Positions 34,161 through 48,480 of a DNA stretch of 64,000 bases are shown here, piece by piece (within the stretch, counting starts at the first letter, position 1; each line of letters opens with the position of its first letter). Origin of the DNA: Liolophura sinensis. Its lineage: Eukaryota; Mollusca; Polyplacophora; Chitonida; Chitonidae. Under the pieces are notes generated by a model. That model was not told the origin of the DNA, made no database searches, and saw only the letters and a list, made by a program, of their open reading frames with translations. A program made the translations under genes and the position numbers. The stretch is from the NCBI RefSeq assembly GCF_032854445.1, contig NC_088302.1, forward strand, positions 28,049,080 to 28,113,079, given 5' to 3'.

Positions 34161-36957
34161 AGATCATCTTCTGCTTTACAGTTGAAGAATTACAGATAAA
34201 ACCACTGTCTTGACTAGCATTAGATGAAAATTTCAGTATATTTTGACATTGAGGATGTTTTCGTATCATTAGCATCTGTGCAGCTGTCAGTGGATAAATG
34301 ATGAATGTATATATATATTATCGGACTTGTGATTTTGTAACGGGATTTTTTTTTTGTCTCTTTTTAACTTATATGCATTTGGTTATGTTATCAGATTATC
34401 AGATTTCCATGTGGAATGAGAACATAAATAACATCACTTTATACATGTGGTGTAAATGAATGATACGACTTGACATTGACCTTTTTTTGCATGCATGTTG
34501 CATTGCACCTGATTTGCAATATTTCATACCATTATCGTACACAGATTTAGGATAGTTCTTTACATTTTAACATCAGTCCTTGGCCAACTTCATTCATGTC
34601 TGATCCTCCAAATAATGAAAGCAGATTCATGTTAATGCATGTTTGTAACATTTGCTTTTTATATCCTCTCATGAGTGACAAACTTACAAAAAATATAGGT
34701 TGGTGGACAGTGAATGAACAGGAGTGTCTTTTCGACCCTCCACTCCCACCCCACACTGGCTTTGATCGTGGGAATTCTCCACTTGTTGACATCAGACTTG
34801 GCGTAACTGGGACATGTATTTTTTCTAGTTAATGTCTGATATGCCAGTCATACAACACCATTTGACTTATTCACTACATTGCGCAAAAATGGGCAAGAAT
34901 ATGTCTCCAGTGCTTATGAAGTGAAGGTTTCCTTGACATAGACGTTTTCTGGACTCTTGAGTGCAGGTTCCTGTGATAATCAATCTGACACAAGAAATGT
35001 AATGGTTAAACCAAGACGTTAAATTTACATTTACCAGCAAACTTTTATATAAATACCAGAAATTTCGTCCAAGATAGAATTTTGTTCAAGTTCACATGAC
35101 TTTTCATGACGACCCACTCTCAAGTATCGACGTAGTCTATACTAGTCGGGACCGACGGAACGTTATCATTTCCTGACCTGGTCATTAGAGTTTTGGATGT
35201 AATTTTGTTTTGGACAGTATTTTGTGTCTCTGTGCCTGGGTGAGTATTCTTGGATTGAAAAGTGTTTATTTTGAACAGTAAACAAGTGTTGAATTAAAAA
35301 GGGTATTGCATCAGGGAGATAGAATATTCCAACTCTATGATTGGATATACATGTATTATTTTAACATCTGCGACGAAAATGTAACTATATCAAAAGGAAG
35401 GTTCACATTTATAGCTCATATTTCTTGTTTTGAATTTCTCCGCGTATTAACTCCTTAAGGAAGCATATTAAGGAACATACAGAATAAATGTCGTCAGACG
35501 ATTTCCGTCGCTACGTCATGTTTAATAACTTCTAGTCACTCAAAATGGAACACCAAGGAAACACCGCTAGTTCAGCCATCCATCCAAAACTTTACACCAT
35601 ATTTCATGGCCCGCTTGGCAAAAGTGATAAATGCAGCAAGTTACTTGGGATTAATATACAAGTAGATATCAAGAACAACTATTGTTAAACAATTGTTCTA
35701 GTAAGTTTAGTAAGAGAATTTTATAACACGGTGTACCGTAATGTAAGATTGTTTGTAGGAATTCCCTGTGAGGATTTATGGATTTGCGGATTGTACCATA
35801 TACATGTACACACATACTTCTTGTTATCGCGACTTTAAGATACCCAAAAGATGGTAAGGAAAACAGTTTGTGAAAAGCGTTTTTTGAAGATGTTTTCACC
35901 GAAGCCCATGTAAAAGGTGTCCCAGTTGACGCCATAAATACTTTATTTTCATCCCTTGTTTGTAGAAGCGATCTAAGGAGTCACTCGAACCAGACATGGT
36001 GAGTGACTACGATCTTCGTGAGTTTCTTCCAACACCCATGTGTAAAATTTAGTTTAGTTCATTTAAAACATGATCATTTTGTGAATGTCGAAGAGAAACA
36101 TTTAGTGTGGATGTAATGACCCAGTATATGGCGTTTTACTTGTTGTTAACAGAAGTACAGTAATTGTTAAAGTGGTTCCCATTATTATTGTCCTGTGGCT
36201 AATTGGCAAGCACATCTGTTTCTCTCAGTTAACTCATTCTGTTTTCAAACAGCGTGCCTTAAGTGCTTTGAACTCTTTCTTAATAGAACTAAATGTTAAA
36301 TTGGTCATCTTTATTATTGCTCTATGGCCGATTAGAAAACACATCTCACCTATAAATCTCAAGTCGCATGCTTGAAGCGCTGTGTGGAGTTTAATTGTGT
36401 GTATTAGTGGATGAAAAGACTTGACTTTTTGTACCACATTGTGCATCAGGGTAGATTTTTTGTTCTTGTAATTTATGATGTCTGAACGTAAAAATGGTTT
36501 TCAAAATGGCATTTAATATATGTTTACATGTGATCTCTACGAACTTTCTCAATTGGTTACATGACATGGTATAAATGCTACATGACATACTGTATAAATG
36601 ACACATGGTATAAATGACACATGACATACTGTATAAATGACACATGACACGTGGTATAAATGTCACATCACATGTGCTATAAATACCTACTAAACAACAT
36701 GTACTTGCCAGTTGTAACTGACAAGTGCATTGATTTTAAACAGGTGTCACTGTGTATGTTGAGAGTGGGAGGATACGCGAATTGTACAGAAATGAACGAT
36801 ACGCCTTTATTAGTTTGATATTACCAGCACATGGAATATTTATTGACGGGAGTGGAAAAGTGGCCATGTATTTTGCCAGAAAAGACACGCGTGGGTTTTG
36901 CAATGTTGAAGAATAAAAACTAATAATGAGAAAAAAACAGACTTTTGAGTGGCTTGT
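34161..36957 (+). other. LRRK1 3' UTR and convergent intergenic region
   Basis: No further coding exon is convincing. A canonical AATAAA is present on the plus strand at 35483-35488 and would give a 3' UTR of about 1.3 kb; this use is inference. A short AT repeat lies near 34309-34320. A possible 33-nt exon at 35966-35998 is described in the findings. Short TGACACATGACAT-type repeats occupy about 36560-36690. The end of the opposite-strand amine oxidase gene bounds the region. Confidence 0.5.
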
Positions 36958-36963
36958 TTTATT
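36958..36963 (-). terminator. Candidate poly(A) signal AATAAA overlapping the amine oxidase stop codon
   Basis: On the minus strand the stop TAA (36964-36962) runs into AATAAA (36963-36958). If used, the 3' UTR would be only tens of bases. Another AATAAA on the same strand near 36804-36809 is an alternative. Confidence 0.4.
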
Positions 36964-39900
36964 AATTAAATATCATGTCTGGGTCATTCAATAAGCGTTC
37001 ATAGAAACTGGTAGGTTTTGGAACACATTTTCTAGTACTGTTCATGCCATAGCGGTTTATCACCAGGGGCAGTTTCCCGGGCTTGCCGTCGTCCTCAGCT
37101 GGTTGTATTCGAATAGCATTTCGGGAAGCCATGGATGGATCTTCGTCAAAGTAGTTGTAGGGCAACAGGAAGAACTGGAGATGCCCGCCAGGCGTTGGGG
37201 TCACCGGAAGGTCCTCTGTGTGGGGTATGTGGTGAACACCCAATGTCACCCATGCTACAAGGTCCTGGAAATATAGCATGTTCGTGTAAACCCAAACAGT
37301 ATTGGCCGTATGATATGTAAATAAAGAAACGCCTTCTCAACCTTGAGTTACAGTGGTATCCCATGGAAGCGTTACCTGGTGAACTACCGTGGTATCCCAT
37401 GGACCCGTTACCTGGTGAACTACCGTGGTCTCCCACATATCTGTTGTGATATCCTCTGCAGGGCGTCAGACACCAATCAAAAAACTAAACAAACCCAATC
37501 TCTGTTTTATGGATGATCACAATATTCATGTTCACTAAATAACTAGAAACGTTATCAATCAGTTTAAAAAATGTAACTACATGTATCAAAGTTTTACGAC
37601 ACTGTAGACGAGTTTAACCATCCCAAAATTAGGAACGAGCAGACTACATGTGCTTTCGTTGATTGGGCAACCCTATAATATTTCCCAGGGCCATCGATTT
37701 TCCACAATGTCCAGGGCTTCGTTGGGAGTGTCGCGAACTTACACTTAGATGTAATTTTCCTTGGAACGTAACCCACGTACAATGTACAACACGTCCATTT
37801 ATCTGAGGATAAATAGAGATTTTAATGTCACGATGGCTGTTCTTGTAGCGGGATTACAACAAAACACGCTACTCTCTAGTTAAATGGCAACAAACAAACC
37901 AAATAATCTTACCTCGTCTACTATGTTTTCGTCGTCATCGAGGAAATTTTGGAAGTTGTTCACCGGATCGTAACTGTCCCATATAGCATACACAGAGCTA
38001 CTTTGAACCTCAGTTTGTCTGAATTTCGTCACGGCCATCTGATAACGAGACCAGGGTATGGAGGGTTCGTGTCCTTTGCCCTCTGGAAGTAGTTGCTTCG
38101 ACATACCGTTTATGGCGATTCTGTAAGCCCGAGAAACTCCTTGCTTAGTTTTGCGCTTTTCGTTGTGAAACAGGAGATATTTAGGGGTGCTGAAGTTGAA
38201 TTTGTAGGCAGCCTGTATCTCCGTGTGATGAAGAGTTCGCTTAAATTTAAGTTGATTGTAGACGGTGACATCTGGTAACGAGGACCAATCCCCGTTAGGA
38301 GTCTCATCCACGCTTATGTCCAAAGTTTCAAATCTGTTTGATGTTCCAAAAATGTCCATGTCCACCTTGAAATTGAACATATGATGGTGAATATTGCCCA
38401 AGAGATTTTTGTGTATCTGGAACCCGAACTGTCTCTCGTTCGGAGAGTACGCACTGGCCAGGATATACCCAGTTGCCATGACCTTGACTTCGACGACCCC
38501 ATTCTGATGAAATATGTAGTCGAATATGTAATCATAATTTCCAACAGTGAGCACCGTCCTTAGAACAAGAACGTCGTCCATCAGTCCCTCGTAGAAGTGG
38601 CCCTCGTATCCTGAAAAGGAATGATGGCGACGTAAAGGATTTCCCGTCTCTAGTTCAAAGAGACACAGGGCGTTGTCATATGTGATTGGTGCATCCGACC
38701 CATCGAATAGATGTGTCGCCGGAAGAAACGTAGCGTGACCAGGGCAGTCGGCTTCTGGGATGAGAATCTTTGAGAGGGTACCTATCATGGAAGCACTGTC
38801 GACAATGTCACTAAAACGACTGGCGGGGCCGTATCCAGAATAGAATACTGCGATTTCCTGTAAGCTGATTTCATATGCTATCCGTTGGTGTTTATACCGT
38901 ACATCAAACAGCATTGGCCCGCTGTTGGTGGACATCCTGTAATTGAAGGACCAACCCATGTACTTGATGCGCTGCCCTGAGATGGAGTATCGTTTCCCAT
39001 CGGGTTCTACCTGGAAAGGACGTCTTTGTTGTTTTTTAGGGAACGGGTCACCACGCAGGTTTAAGGTAGAAAATAAATTCTTGTCCACTTTGGGGAATGT
39101 GAAGTGGAGTTTTTCAACCTTTCCTGACCTATACGCATCCACAAGGTCGCCAAGACTGTTGAATACCTTTTGGTTGTACCACACTTTCTCAATTCGAAAG
39201 TTCTCCCTATGAACACCGTCTAAGTTGACCAAAATTTGAAAGTCTAGGGGATGAAGAGTCATGAAGTTCACGGCATGACTAAACCGAATCCAGAATTTTC
39301 TGACCACCTCTCCCGAGAGTGAAGTGGACACAGGACCAGCTGAATATGTCACACATTTCGAGCCGCAATCGCGCAGTTTGGCTCCGAAACTTTCAACAAT
39401 GATATCTTCTGCTTTGTCAAAAATCTCTGGAAATATGTGGATGTTGATGAGCGCTATATCTGTCCCTGACAAGGGTCTGTAAGCAAAAGGAATAGGGTTT
39501 TTACGGCTACCTTTGTAGTCAATCAGATCATGGGTACTTGGTTTGGGCATTGGTCCCACTCTGTACTCCTGAATCAGCGGCGTAGGCAAATCTCCCCGGA
39601 AAACAATCACCTTTGCCCAACGCTGTGGTTTTCTGCCAGCATTATCCAGGTGCTGTAAAACTAGTGACTTAGTCGGTGGAAGCAATTCGATGGAGTAGAT
39701 GTAACTGGATGATACGATGACTTTGTTGATATCAACCAGATTTAAGTCAGATTGAGATTTCAGGTAAGCTCTAGTGTTTTGCAACTCCTGCTTTGTAAGG
39801 TCAGCAAATACAGGCGGGTCCTCTGGCACGTTGAAGTCTATGCTTTCATGATAGGTGTCACACGTCGAGTCAGAATGAATTTCCACAGGCCCCGGATTTC

Positions 39901-40015
39901 TGGCGCTAGAGACTACTATGAGAGCTACGAGCAAAATTGCAGCAAAAAGCCCCAAAGCAATGCAACCTTCCTTCCAATACCCACGCCATCTTCGAGGATA
40001 CGACTCTTCCAACAT
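36962..40015 (-). CDS. Copper-containing primary amine oxidase (AOC family), two exons
   Basis: Exons 40015-37913 and 37264-36962 join in phase 0 (..IVDE + DLVAWV..) to give 801 residues, close to vertebrate AOC3. A short cytoplasmic tail and one membrane span (about residues 18-37) suggest a type II surface enzyme. Catalytic features: the topaquinone precursor Tyr494 in VGNYDYIFDY; candidate catalytic base Asp406 in SDIVDSASMIG; copper ligands His543 and His545 in GNIHHHMF; third ligand His in GVHHIPHTEDLP of exon 2. The enzyme oxidatively deaminates primary amines to aldehyde, H2O2 and ammonia. Donor (GAG|GTAAGA) and acceptor (TTTCCAG|GAC) are clear. Paralogue-level naming (AOC1/2/3) is not possible. 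Confidence 0.95.
37265..37912 (-). other. Amine oxidase intron with a short tandem repeat
   Basis: Intron of 648 nt. At about 37340-37440 there are nearly three copies of a 36-bp unit (GAACTACCGTGGTATCCCAT core). No coding sequence or other element seen. Confidence 0.7.
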
Positions 40016-40518
40016 GGTAATTATAACAATAAACAGGTTATCCTGGGATATTTAGCACGGCGTTAATACATGCACTTCTACATGTCCGAATCCCTTTGCC
40101 AAGAGAACATGCTCACTTCCGTGATGCGGTTTTGAACACCAGTGATTGCACAAAAGATTAGATCCATGCAGGTTTTGTCACCAGCGTCCGCGTATACATG
40201 TGCCAAATTATCTTGTTTCTGTATCGGAAAAGCGAAAATGACAATGTGAACTGAAAAAAAGGCTTTTAATTAATACAACGACTCCAAAAAACACCTGTCG
40301 GGCTAGTTTAAGTCTGAAATCGATCGTCATGTGTATAAATCCATCCCACTGTTTAATATATAACAGGTGACATGACCATATTAGTGTATATAGCAGATGA
40401 AAAGAATGAAAGGGTTTTACTGACAAAAGAGCGATTTTTCCGGTTTTATGGCCTCTTTGAGTTCATAATAGTGAAATAAGCTGTAATCACATCGGGGAGG
40501 GTCTCTTGTCTTTTTTTC

Positions 40519-40526
40519 TGACGTCA
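40519..40526. promoter_or_regulatory. CRE palindrome TGACGTCA upstream of the amine oxidase
   Basis: Perfect palindrome about 500 bp upstream of the amine oxidase start codon. A regulatory role is inference from position. A further copy at 30122-30129 lies inside LRRK1 intron 18. Confidence 0.3.
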
Positions 40527-42198
40527 GCCTTTTTTCTTCTGTTTTTATCGTTACCATACCGTAACATAAGGAAAAAATGACAATCAAAGTTACACATCGC
40601 CAAATACAAGCCGTTTAGTCTTAAACAATGTACTAAAATGATTCCAACAACAATGACTATCGCTACACTCAAAAATAATAGGCATGTATATATCACTTTA
40701 ACAACACCCTGTTAAAAATACATATATGCCTTACCGCACCATGTTACACGTGCCTGTACATTCTAGCGTGATTTAAACTACCAGATGCATGGGTTCATTT
40801 ATTTATTGGTGTTTTACGCCGTACTCAAGAATATTTCACTTATACGACCTAGGAATGAATAAATGTTTGCATGGGGTTTGAAGTCGTTACGTAAGAATTT
40901 TTCAGTTATATGATGACGAGGAGTCATGTGTGTGTACATATACCATGTCTCCTTGTGGCATGCCGAAGAAGTGCTGCCGCCACTGAAGTATCATGCCGAA
41001 GACACCAGACATGACACCAGTCACATTATACTGATACCGGGTGAACCAGTCCTGTTTCCTTGCTGTAACCTCTCACTGCTGAGCGCCAAGCGAGACATCA
41101 ACAAGTACCATTTTTGAAGTCTTTGATATGACCCGACCTATAAGACCTCGAACAACAGGGATGGAAACCTGACAGAGTTTGCGGGATACCGACGACCATT
41201 CGCTGGTTGCCGGCAGACGTTTCCACGTAAAACTGCAGAAAAACATGCCGGACTTGAAATCCCATAGATGAGATGCTCCGGTATATTATGCTGCGTTAGC
41301 GCGCTAACTACTCGGCCACAGAAGCCCATGTGCTCAATCCGAACGTTTGTCGCCAGGACAAGTTCTCCCAGCTGTCAATCAGTCTCCTGGAAATTGTGTG
41401 CCCCGGGTCAATGAGCACCACTCAAATACGCAGTGTTGGTACTTCAAACAGGCATATGTTACTATAGCGTATTTCTCTTAGCCATTCGCCTATTTTCGGG
41501 TGTCTGTGAAATTAGTCGTACTCATAACCAAATTGTCTTCAGTCAGTGACAGGTAACAATTCAAGCTCTATCCATCATTACGCTGGAAGTCCATATTTTA
41601 TAGAAAAAGTCTCTATTAGCACACCACCAACTGATATGAGTAGTGGTACATATACTGTCATTATTGTGTGCCACTTTTTATAGGTGCTGACGTTGTACCT
41701 CAGGCGCATCATGCAGAAGATAATTTAAAGTTTTGCATTAAGGGACCAAGCTGAGTACAATCGTCGAACACAAGGTATGTGTATTTGCCGCATTCATCGA
41801 TCTTCGGCACTGGTAGAAGCCAATTAATCCTCTGGCAGCTGGCTAATGGTGAAGAATGTAGTCTAAAGAGGTGTATGTAAAATGACGCAGAGCTATACTG
41901 AAGGGATTTTTTTTTTGTCTTTTCTATATTTATTTGATGTTGCTTAACTCCATGTACAGACCTAATTTCGTTACTTTTCAAGGAAAAACACATGTCCAAT
42001 TCCAACTTATTTATATACATGTATATACAGTGCATCTTTAAGGCACAGGAACAACACATGGCTATCTTATGAAAGAGGAATGAACCCACTGAAGCTTGTG
42101 CTAAGAGTGACGATGATCGATACAATATGAAGTCACATAAATAAGGTCAAAGGTAACTGATTAGAAAGAAACTATTACATTTTTCCCTCATTTTCCAG

Positions 42199-42430
42199 TT
42201 AAACGAGAGAGAGGTCAAGTTAATGGATATACACTTCACATATTCCTCTACTAAAGTATGTACTTAGGTTGGCTCTAGTGGCAACAAGGTGTGGTAACCT
42301 TAGCAATACAACAATTAAACGAGAGAGAGGTCAAGTTAATGGATATACACTTCACATATTCCTCTACTAAAGTATGTACTTAGGTTGGCTCTAGTGGCAA
42401 CAAGGTGTGGTAACCTTAGCAATACAACAA
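42199..42430. repeat. 116-bp perfect tandem duplication
   Basis: Two essentially identical copies beginning TTAAACGAGAGAGAGGTCAA. Intergenic; the identity implies a very recent event or an assembly artefact. Confidence 0.9.
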
Positions 42431-44484
42431 GGCATGTAGAGCTCCATTTTCTTTTCAAAGTTATAGTAAACTTATAGAAAGATTACTAATCCTAAATATT
42501 TATATGTATATAAAATGGCAACACCGTTATACTGCTTTTTATCTGAGTTGTATTGTTTAAACATAGGTAAAGGAAATACATGCTTTTGATTTCTTATATA
42601 CATGTCACATCAATAAACTTGTACCAGTGCATTAACTTACTACACAGAACTGCCAGTAAGTGGCATCACATAAGCATTTCAGGGAATTCACAACACAATA
42701 ATTTCAGATCTATCAAGCACTTAGCACAGGCTACTGCTTGGGACATCTCTAGACTTTCGTAAGCTCCGGGACATACAGGAAATGAACATAATAATGTTTT
42801 GACAGCTGATTCGCTGAACACCAACTGACAAAATAATATTGAGACTGGATCAATATCATTTGGAAAATACTTTTCGAACTCAAGAAAAATTACATGTGAG
42901 ATAATAATATCTAAGCATTGGGAAAAAAACATTCCACCAATGGTACTTTAAACCGAATATAACATGGTTATTTATTTAACATTTGGTGACTTTTATCAGT
43001 ACCTCTGACGTATTTCTTATAATCTGCAACTACTCGAGGTTGGGTTAATTTTTTTCTTCCTCCATCCATTCCTGTCTGACAGTGTCCTCTCATATTTAAT
43101 CTCTTTAGAACCAGGATCTTATGTAGACAGCAACGACCCTTTTGCTGTCCTTCCACTGCACCCCTACCATACAATTTTCTCTCTGCCACCGAAAATCTCC
43201 CCTCAAAGCACATTTCTTCCACTTTCTGACATCTGTATAACACAGAGGCAAAGCTTTACCCTTTGATTTTAGCACACCAACAATACGCATTCCTTATTGA
43301 ACAACTCAATATAAGTGTAGAAATAATCCAGAAACAAAATGTATCTCTGGCATTCTTAATACTGAAGGTGGTAAACGGGTTTCCCAAGTATAGAATGAAT
43401 TCACACGTTTATCCTGCCTGCACCCACATCCAAACTGGTTTTCTCCCGTGAAATGGCAACATCAGCTCATCGGCTGTCTGGTTAGTAGTACTAGTACAAA
43501 TCCTGAGACAGAGTTCGGACATGGTGAGGGAGCAGCCTGATTCGTGTAAGTTTGTCACCTAATAGCCGAAACAAAAATTAATTCCAAGAAATCAGACAGC
43601 CACATAGTGTTTACAAAATAACTAAGAAGCTTTTTTCTCCTATAAGGAGTTATTCGTCCAAGGGAGATAATCAACAAGGTTTATAACACTTGTCAACATC
43701 AAGTAGAGGAGGTGAAACTTGTAGAAACGCGTGGAGAGCCTTGAATCGTCACCTTGTCATTACGTTCATCACAGGGTTTGATCGATAAAGAGGACAACTT
43801 GACCAGTACACAGAGGCTCTGTTATTTGGCAACTGACGTCTATAGCGTCACAATGCCCAAAAATCTATAAGAACTGATTAATAACTTCTTAGCATGTAAG
43901 TAGGCCTACAAGTTATGTATTTGTGGACATTTAGTCTGAAATGAATCAAAATGTATTTCCATTTCACTATCAGATGCCTGTTTTGTGTAAAAATCAATGA
44001 TTAATATCATAGACCTTCCAATTATTGCAGACAAAACAATGCGACTATAGCTGGCCTACATTTTTTACTGTCTTCATAGCATATGTAAATGCTATGAAGA
44101 TGATAATTCTGTTCAGAGCTGGTTCGTACTTATCCATTTTCCCCACAGTTACCCTACCCCACTCCTTCAGCCTATTTACATGACTCAGGTAGTCACCCGC
44201 CCCAATAAGTTGCTCCGCAAATTGGCTTGCGGCAATGTAGATTTGCTTTACCAGACAACTTAAGAAAGTCAAGAGGCATCATAATGTAATAAAATCTAGA
44301 AATATAACACTCTGAGTAACACGTGCTACGCATAAAGTAACATTATTACATTACAGGTAGGCCCTATAGCATGTGCTAGCCATAGTGTAATAATTGTGTT
44401 GTATTACATGCATGCACTGCGGATAGCACATTATGTAAAAAAAAATTATTCACTACACGAATACATTTTGTAAATAGACTTCTG

Positions 44485-44990
44485 TTTGCAGATGCGTGAG
44501 TGCCTGTTCAAGGCATGGGTAAGTGTCTGTTCAAGGCATGAGTAAGTGTCTGATCAAGGCATGGGTAAGTGTCTGATCAAGGCATGAGTATGTGTCCGAC
44601 CATGGCATGAGTAAGTGCCTGTTCAAGGCATGTGGTAAGTGTCCGGCCATGGCATCCTTTGAAAACCATGAAAGATTCGGTTAAGCTACAGATACTCTAA
44701 TAATGTCAGCCGAGTTTGTCCTCACAGATACACATTACATGGTTAAACATTTACGGTGTTTAGAAATGTTACACGATTGGGAGCTGTTACACGATTGGGA
44801 GCTGTTACACGATGAGATGCAGAGTTTTTCCTCGATCAGGCGCTCTTACACGATTAGGTGCAGATTTTTTCCACGATTATGCACTATTATACGATTAGGT
44901 GCAGATTTTTTTCCACGATTAGGCGCTATTAAAGGATTAAGCTCAGCGTTCTCCAGTATTTTGGCGTTTTAACCCGATTAGGCCCAGTGT
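44485..44990. repeat. Two adjacent short tandem arrays
   Basis: First array (44485-44655): 23-bp units GTAAGTGTCTGATCAAGGCA TGG, about 7 copies. Second (44755-44990): degenerate TTACACGATTGGGAGCTG and CACGATTAGGTGCAG units. No gene. Confidence 0.8.
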
Positions 44991-47900
44991 TTTTAGACTT
45001 AAAATTTTTTCCATGTCAATAATACTCACTCTCAGTTGCGGGGAGGGGTAACTCTCATTTCGAGCAATGCATTTGCGGGAGAGAGGATGTGAAACTGTCC
45101 CAAATATGTCGGACTGATTGAGGATAAAAGGAACATTTACCCTGTCTACAAGGGCATTAAAAAGTCACAGCATGATAACCTGATGAGGGAAAAACAAGTT
45201 CCAGCAGCAAAATATTAGTTTATGACATTGTTTGCCTATAATACTTTTGGGAGATTTTTTTGTCGTAAGTAAAGTCCACTGCTGAAGAACCATACGGTTT
45301 GGCACACTTGAGTATCGTCTACTGCAAGCCGTCAGTCAGGAGGAACAAAAACGCCGAAGCTGGAGTAACACAGAGAGCTTTGTCAGCTTAATTAGCATGT
45401 TTACATGTACAGACCTGCATTTAATTGACTTCGTGTTTTAGGTCTGGTAATGATAGAATGTATATATCATTTCTAACACGGAATTAAATTTAGGCTAAAA
45501 AGAAAAAGAACATGAGCTCAAGTACGTGACTCACTGCTGCTGGAGATATAACTGTGGAGTACATGCATAGACAGTGGTGGGGACACATAAACACTCAAGC
45601 ACAGTGTTGTGTGAGGGAATGTTGTAAATCAGCAGGTTAGCACACATAGATGCAATGCCGACTTGCACGTCACCCTAGCTGTAAACGTCAGACGAGCTTG
45701 TCTTCAAGTGATATAAGGCCTGTCCAAACGGCCCCAAGAATGCTGCCGACAGCTTATTGTCACTCTCACCAATATCGCACAGGCAACATAGCTTTTGCTT
45801 TTTAAATTATTAAAGACGAGCTACCTTTTTTAACAATAGCAGGGTGATGGCGGAGCAGTGGCAACAGGTGAATTCACGTGAAATCCAGAATGCATGGAAA
45901 TTGATGATTTATGAATCTTGTACATGTATAATGCATACCTTTCCCAACTTATGCACATGAAAAATAATTTCTGTTCTGCTAGATACTTATTTATTTTGGC
46001 AGGTGTTCAACTCTACTCAAAAATATTCCATAATGTATAACAGCATTCAGGCTTAACAAGGGTGTAAGCCAAGAAATACTTGGCAGTATGCCAGGAGTAT
46101 AAGCTTACGTGACAAATGTTACTTTTAAGCCACCGTCAAATCAACCGGATCTGGACTTCGGTGTGTGACCTCATTAAACAAGTGGGAAGTGAACTGTTCC
46201 AGCTTTTCGCACCTTTTTTTTTTTTTTTTTTTTTTTAAATAGCACCCAGGTTAATATGTTCAGCACTTTACAGTTGCATATTCCTATATAAAACCAGTCA
46301 GAATGTATGTTAAGTACACGAACATGACGACTGATAAGTGTTACGGCAGTACATGGTTTACTCCAATCAGGTTTCCTCCACCAATATTTCTCTTCCTGTG
46401 TATCAGTGATTCTCGAGTATGTCATTAAAATTAAGCAAATAAACCATCTCATTTTGATATTACAATGTGAAGTCTTCCAAGGTCTTGTTGAGAACCCTCC
46501 AACTCGTCTGACATTCTTTTGCATCTAGAAGTATTGAGCATGTGAAAATTAAAGTCTTGAAAAAGTGGCAATTTAAGCCTGTCTCAGGTGACAGTTTTAC
46601 TCTCAGTAGCCCTTTGGAATAACCAGAATCAATATGTACTACCATTTTTGTTAATTAGTTTATTTATTTGATTGAACACTAACTCCATACTCCATAGTTT
46701 TTTTCATTTAAACCATGGCAGTCAGTGTTTGGATTAGGTTCTGCAGAATGACAAGACGTGCAAAGCCTGAAGTACCAAGGAGCTAAACTCCAGAATGCAT
46801 TGACTGCAACTATCCAAACAGCTGACTCCCATGAAAATTTTAAAAAGTGGGTATCAACTGAGAAAGGAATCAAAACCTACCTCCTCAGTCCCCATACCTC
46901 CTTTTTCTTTTCTTTTTTTATTCTTATCATCTAACTGTGCACAATTACAAAACCCAAGAAATTATTTCCATAGAATAAAATACAACTGATGTTTGTGATG
47001 TTAATCTTGAATTTTCTGCTGCATGTATTCATTAAGCATTTCTTAGTTATAATTTTTAACTATGCAAGGCAACTATCCTTAATATGTATTTTGTGTCTAT
47101 TGTTATTTGTGCGTATATATGTATGTGCATGTGTCAAACAAGTTTGTTTTTTCTTCTTAATGTGCTGTTTTCCGTTATGTTGAAATCCATGTGTATGTTT
47201 TCATAGATATAAGGTCGGTGATAACAGCTCCATTGCCAGCTTATGTTTATTTATTTTGTAAATCGAAGATAAATAAAGTATATCTACCTATTGTTCAGAG
47301 GATCCGAGTCATGTTTGTTAATTAAGTCAGTTATAAACATGCACACGTCTTACCATAAATCATCATTAATGTTATAATGTTCTCATGACATCTCCAAATA
47401 ATGCTCTCATTTCCTTAATTTTACCACTCTTAGATCTTATGAAAGATATTTTTCATGCTCAATATACATATGATTAGTTGATGAATACAATGTGATGCAT
47501 ACTATCATTCTAAGAAAGACTGAAAATACACACAATCATTAATTCATTATCATTCTTTCTTTCTGTTTATTACTAACTATATTTACAACATTCAAATAGA
47601 GTTACACACTATCAACATTCTGCAACCTGCAAAAGGTGCTGAACATGTAAAATTAGTGACACAGGATAGTTATGTAAAAGCTGGATTTCTGGAGACCAAA
47701 CAATTTGTTTGTTGTTATTTAACCCCAAATATCATCACATACACCACTAAGTGTGCCTTACTAAGACAATAAAAACTTGCATTCATCTTTTAGGAATGTC
47801 AGAACATATATAATGATACATATTTATTATATCTGATGACTTGGTTGAATCAGGCCTTATAATACAAGTATAAAACAATTAATACAAGTAAATAAATTCC

Positions 47901-48284
47901 ATTTGAAGTCGACATTTGACCTATGCTCTCCTTTCACACTATGCATGCAACTGTCATGTCTTCCCAATGAATATACCGGGGAGAGTGGGGGGGTGGGGAA
48001 CCAAAAAATCCTGTTTCCTGATAATAGCCATCAGAAAAATAAGGACTTCCTCCAACTCTAACCCAATGGACATGAGAAGATGCTTTTCTGGTGTCTATTC
48101 TGATAGCTAATATTAACACACATAAGAACAATACCATCTGTAATAATATTAACCTGCTTATGAACATTTTTAATTAAGGTTTACTCTATTATCAAATATC
48201 CTGTTATTTTGTGAAAGTCAGTCATTCACGTCCAAAACAATTTTTTTTTTTTTTTGCAGTTTTCCTTTATAAATGTCCTATGAA

Positions 48285-48480
48285 TTTATTTATTTATTTG
48301 ATCAGTGTTTTACGCTGTACTCAAGAAGATTTCACTTATTAGACGGCAGCCAGCATTATGGTAGGAGGAAACCGGGCAGGGATCAGGGGGGAAACCCATA
48401 AGTTGCTGGCAGACTTTCCCACATATAGCCGGAGAAGAAGCCAGCATGACCTGGACTTGAGCTCACAGTGACTGCATTGG
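48285..48480 (-). mobile_element. SINE family A (reverse, partial)
   Basis: (TTTA)n start, body, ends near the B box. Downstream of the JmjC gene. Smaller fragments of the family are at 40797-40850, 46655-46700, 53115-53160 and 58085-58180; a diverged tRNA-headed relative is at 41140-41328. Confidence 0.85.

Noticed and set aside
41709-42125. 138-codon minus-strand frame
   Set aside because: AT-rich intergenic sequence, no domain, no splice support.
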